In this document: one piece after another, positions 62,213 to 64,000 of the stretch
How positions within the stretch are numbered: the stretch's first letter is position 1
Layout: each line of letters begins with the position of its first letter
Assembly: GCF_016924645.1 (NCBI RefSeq)
Contig: NZ_JAFFJV010000016.1
Coordinates: 1 to 64,000, forward strand
Source: Rufibacter psychrotolerans
GTDB lineage: Bacteria > Bacteroidota > Bacteroidia > Cytophagales > Hymenobacteraceae
Direction of reading: 5' to 3'
DNA length: 64,000 nt
Notes under the pieces: model-generated
Seen by the model: the letters and a program-made list of their open reading frames with translations, nothing else
Told to the model about the DNA's origin: nothing
Database searches by the model: none
Made by a program: the position numbers and the translations under genes

Positions 62213-63112
62213 ATGGCCACCGAAAAAAGAACCCATATTCCTCACTCAAAAGCCACCAGGGTGATACCCAGGGGCAAGCTGTTGATCATTGGGGGCAAAG
62301 AAGACAAAGGCGGGAACCTGGCGGCGCGGGAAAGGGATGCCACCAACATCAACTTTGTTGCCGAGCAGATCATGAAGCGGTTTGTGACGGAGTTGAAGGG
62401 CGAGAACCCGCTGGTGGTGGTCATTCCCACGGCCTCGCAGGTACCCGAGGAATCGGCCCGGGACTACATCAAGGTGTTCGGGGAACTGGGGATTTCCAAC
62501 GTGCAGGTAGCCGACGTGCGTACCCGAAAAGACGCCAACAACCCCGAGTACGTGGAGTTGGTCCAGAAGGCGGCGGGCATCATGTTCACCGGCGGCGACC
62601 AGCTTCGGCTCACAGCCATCTTCGGGGGCTCAGACATGCTGGTGGCCATGAAAGAAACCTACGCGTTTACTGACGTGATTGTGGCCGGCACCAGCGCCGG
62701 CGCCGCGGCCATGTCTACGCCCATGATTTACGAGGGCGAGTCGCAGGGCGGCTACATCAAAGGCGACGTGCGCGTGACCACCGGCCTTGAGTTTCTGAAG
62801 AACGTGGCCATTGACACCCACTTTCTGGCCCGGGGCCGCATTGTGCGCATGACGCAGGCCATCTGCACCAACCCAGAATGCATTGGCATGGGCCTGGAGG
62901 AAGACACGGCCATTCTGGTGACCCAGGGCGGCCACGTGGAAGTGGTGGGCAGCGGCCTGGTGACGGTGATAGACGGCATGGGCCTCACCGAGACCAACAT
63001 CTACGAGATAGGCAACGGCGAACCCTTCACCGCCAAAGGCCTGCGCGTGCACCTGCTGGGCGATAAGGACGAATACGACGTTCCCTCCTACAAACGGTTT
63101 CAGCTACAATAG
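62213..63112 (+). CDS. Cyanophycinase
   Basis: The 299-residue protein is of the S51 peptidase fold. VAGTSAGAAAMSTPMIYEG contains the nucleophile Ser161. LLIIGGKEDKGG, MFTGGDQLRL and DTHFLARGRIVRM (His region) are typical of cyanophycinases, which release beta-Asp-Arg from cyanophycin. No cyanophycin synthetase (cphA) lies in the window, so the partner may be elsewhere or the protein may cleave other beta-aspartyl peptides. It is convergent with the DUF3817 gene. Confidence 0.88.
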   Translation: MATEKRTHIPHSKATRVIPRGKLLIIGGKEDKGGNLAARERDATNINFVAEQIMKRFVTELKGENPLVVVIPTASQVPEESARDYIKVFGELGISNVQVADVRTRKDANNPEYVELVQKAAGIMFTGGDQLRLTAIFGGSDMLVAMKETYAFTDVIVAGTSAGAAAMSTPMIYEGESQGGYIKGDVRVTTGLEFLKNVAIDTHFLARGRIVRMTQAICTNPECIGMGLEEDTAILVTQGGHVEVVGSGLVTVIDGMGLTETNIYEIGNGEPFTAKGLRVHLLGDKDEYDVPSYKRFQLQ

Positions 63113-63120
63113 CAGCGGGT

Positions 63121-63159
63121 GGGTTTCAGGGCCGTTTTCTCAGAAACGGCCCTGAAACC
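63121..63159. repeat. Dispersed intergenic palindrome, copy 33, perfect hairpin
   Basis: GGTTTCAGGGCCGTTT pairs without mismatch with AAACGGCCCTGAAACC around TCTCAG. It fills the 51 bp between two convergent stop codons, where it could end both transcripts, although no T-run follows. Confidence 0.82.
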
Positions 63160-63163
63160 AAGC

Positions 63164-63472
63164 CTACCGGGCTGGAGTATCGTTGGCGATTTTTTTGTCG
63201 AAGTAAAACGTACCGAAAGGCACCAGCGACCAGAAGAAGGCCGCCGCCGCTTTCTTAAACGACCAGCGGTACTCAATCCAGACCTGCAGCAGCAAAAACG
63301 CGAACAGCACAAACAGCACCCCGTGCGCCATGCCTGGCCACCGCACCGCTTTCTCAATGCCGCCCACATATTTCAGGGGCATGGCAATAAACAGCAAAAT
63401 CAGGTAAGAGATACCTTCCACAAAGGCAACCAGCCGGAAACGGCCCAACGAAGTATTCAAGGGGAAATGCAT
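63164..63472 (-). CDS. DUF3817 membrane protein
   Basis: The protein has 102 residues from MHFPLNTSLGRFRLV, with three membrane helices. RLVAFVEGISYLILLFIAMPLKY is the DUF3817 signature start, followed by PGMAHGVLFVLFAFLLLQV and SLVPFGTFYFDKKI. The family is small, widespread and uncharacterised. I prefer this start to an in-frame ATG 24 bp upstream because it fits the family N-terminus. Confidence 0.88.
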   Translation of the reverse strand: MHFPLNTSLGRFRLVAFVEGISYLILLFIAMPLKYVGGIEKAVRWPGMAHGVLFVLFAFLLLQVWIEYRWSFKKAAAAFFWSLVPFGTFYFDKKIANDTPAR

Positions 63473-63590
63473 GGAAACGAAAGTTAGCTGCCGCAAAGGT
63501 ACGCCAGCCGTTTAGAATAGTCACCCTCTTAACGCAGGAAGCTTCTTACATCGTATAAACGCTATTTTCCTCCCCTGCTTGCGCCCATTT

Positions 63591-63629
63591 TGTTTTGCGC
63601 CTGATTTCCAGAAAACAAGACCCAAACGC
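63591..63629. repeat. Dispersed intergenic palindrome, copy 34
   Basis: Left arm TGTTTTGCGCC, centre TTTCCAGAAAA, right arm AGACCCAAACGC. Upstream of dnaE. Confidence 0.65.
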
Positions 63630-63710
63630 CTCTTTGGGGCGCAACTTTTACCCCTGTATCCGGTGTTTTCTTTGTATCTTCGTAGTCCGTTTTGCGTCCA
63701 TTTTCAACTC

Positions 63711-63738
63711 AGGACTCAAGACTCAGAACTCTAGACTA
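63711..63738. repeat. Phased heptad tract 6
   Basis: Four units in register: AGGACTC, AAGACTC, AGAACTC, TAGACTA. It ends 9 nt before the dnaE start. Confidence 0.72.
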
Positions 63739-63747
63739 TTTACCGCC

Positions 63748-64000
63748 GTGCCAGATTTTTCCCACCTCCATACCCACACCCAGTACTCGTTGCTAGACGG
63801 GGCCGCCAGCATCAGTGCGCTTATGAAAAAGGCGCAGGCCGATGGCATGAAAGCCGTCGCCATGACCGACCACGGCAACATGTTCGGGGCGTTCAACTTC
63901 GTGGCCGAGGCCAACAAGTACAACGTGAAACCCATTGTGGGCTGCGAGTTTTACCTGGTGGAAGACCGCTTCCAGAAATCCTTCTCCAAGGAGCAGAAAG
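63748..64000 (+). CDS. dnaE: DNA polymerase III subunit alpha, 5' end only
   Basis: The window cuts this gene after about 84 codons. It appears to start with GTG at 63748: no in-frame ATG is available just upstream, and the protein opens exactly as DnaE does in this phylum. The visible part is the start of the PHP domain: FSHLHTHTQYSLLDGAASIS with metal-binding His residues, and AMTDHGNMFGAFNFV. It is the replicative polymerase catalytic subunit. A heptad repeat and a dispersed palindrome lie upstream. Confidence 0.92.
   Translation, partial: MPDFSHLHTHTQYSLLDGAASISALMKKAQADGMKAVAMTDHGNMFGAFNFVAEANKYNVKPIVGCEFYLVEDRFQKSFSKEQK

Overview
The window looks like a chromosomal segment from a Bacteroidota member, most likely Cytophagales/Hymenobacteraceae (Rufibacter, Nibribacter or Pontibacter-like; the family is an inference, not a measured placement). 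Supporting signs are a SusC/SusD pair with surface glycan-binding lipoproteins, a fused LpxC-FabZ gene, TAnnTTTG-type promoters with a -33 TTG box, starts without evident Shine-Dalgarno sequences, and many gene families typical of this phylum (DUF2851, DUF4197, DUF3817, TIG lipoproteins).

Layout. 1-515: at least five, probably six, near-identical promoters in tandem, firing leftward out of the window, probably into an rRNA or other stable-RNA operon. 1006-16865: a polysaccharide-utilization locus, all on the minus strand (GH31 alpha-xylosidase with PA14 insert, SGNH esterase, GH95-like enzyme, then SusC, SusD and two glycan-binding lipoproteins), consistent with a xyloglucan- or hemicellulose-type oligosaccharide. 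17249-21115: lipid A operon lpxD, lpxC-fabZ, lpxA and an ABC ATPase, with overlapping genes. 21489-44453: mostly housekeeping genes (erythromycin-esterase family protein, cinA, 2-oxoacid dehydrogenase E2, valS, ferredoxin, acyl-CoA reductase, nucleoside phosphorylase, trhO, a NeuD-like acyltransferase, pyrF, lolA, ftsK, pyrD). 44835-54781: small membrane and sensory proteins, a DUF72 protein, a luciferase-like oxidoreductase, PBP1A, folB, a DivIVA-like protein, a WD40 protein and a phosphopantetheinyl transferase. 54798-64000: redoxin, O-methyltransferase, LysM lytic transglycosylase, MFS exporter, AI-2E transporter, cyanophycinase, DUF3817 protein and the 5' end of dnaE.

The genes are ordinary; the spaces between them are not. 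About 34 copies of a 35-40 bp imperfect palindrome (GTTTT-rGGsC ... GsCCy-AAAAC) lie in the intergenic gaps, and I noticed none inside a gene. Nearly all point the same way whatever the strand of the neighbouring genes. Mixed in are strictly phased 7- or 8-nt degenerate repeat tracts, several REPIN-like inverted pairs of small GC-rich hairpins, and two copies of an element with a perfect 21-22 bp inverted repeat. A cluster of DnaA-box-like 9-mers at exact 12 bp spacing lies at 56172-56216.

I saw no tRNA, rRNA, CRISPR array, transposase or phage gene inside the window.
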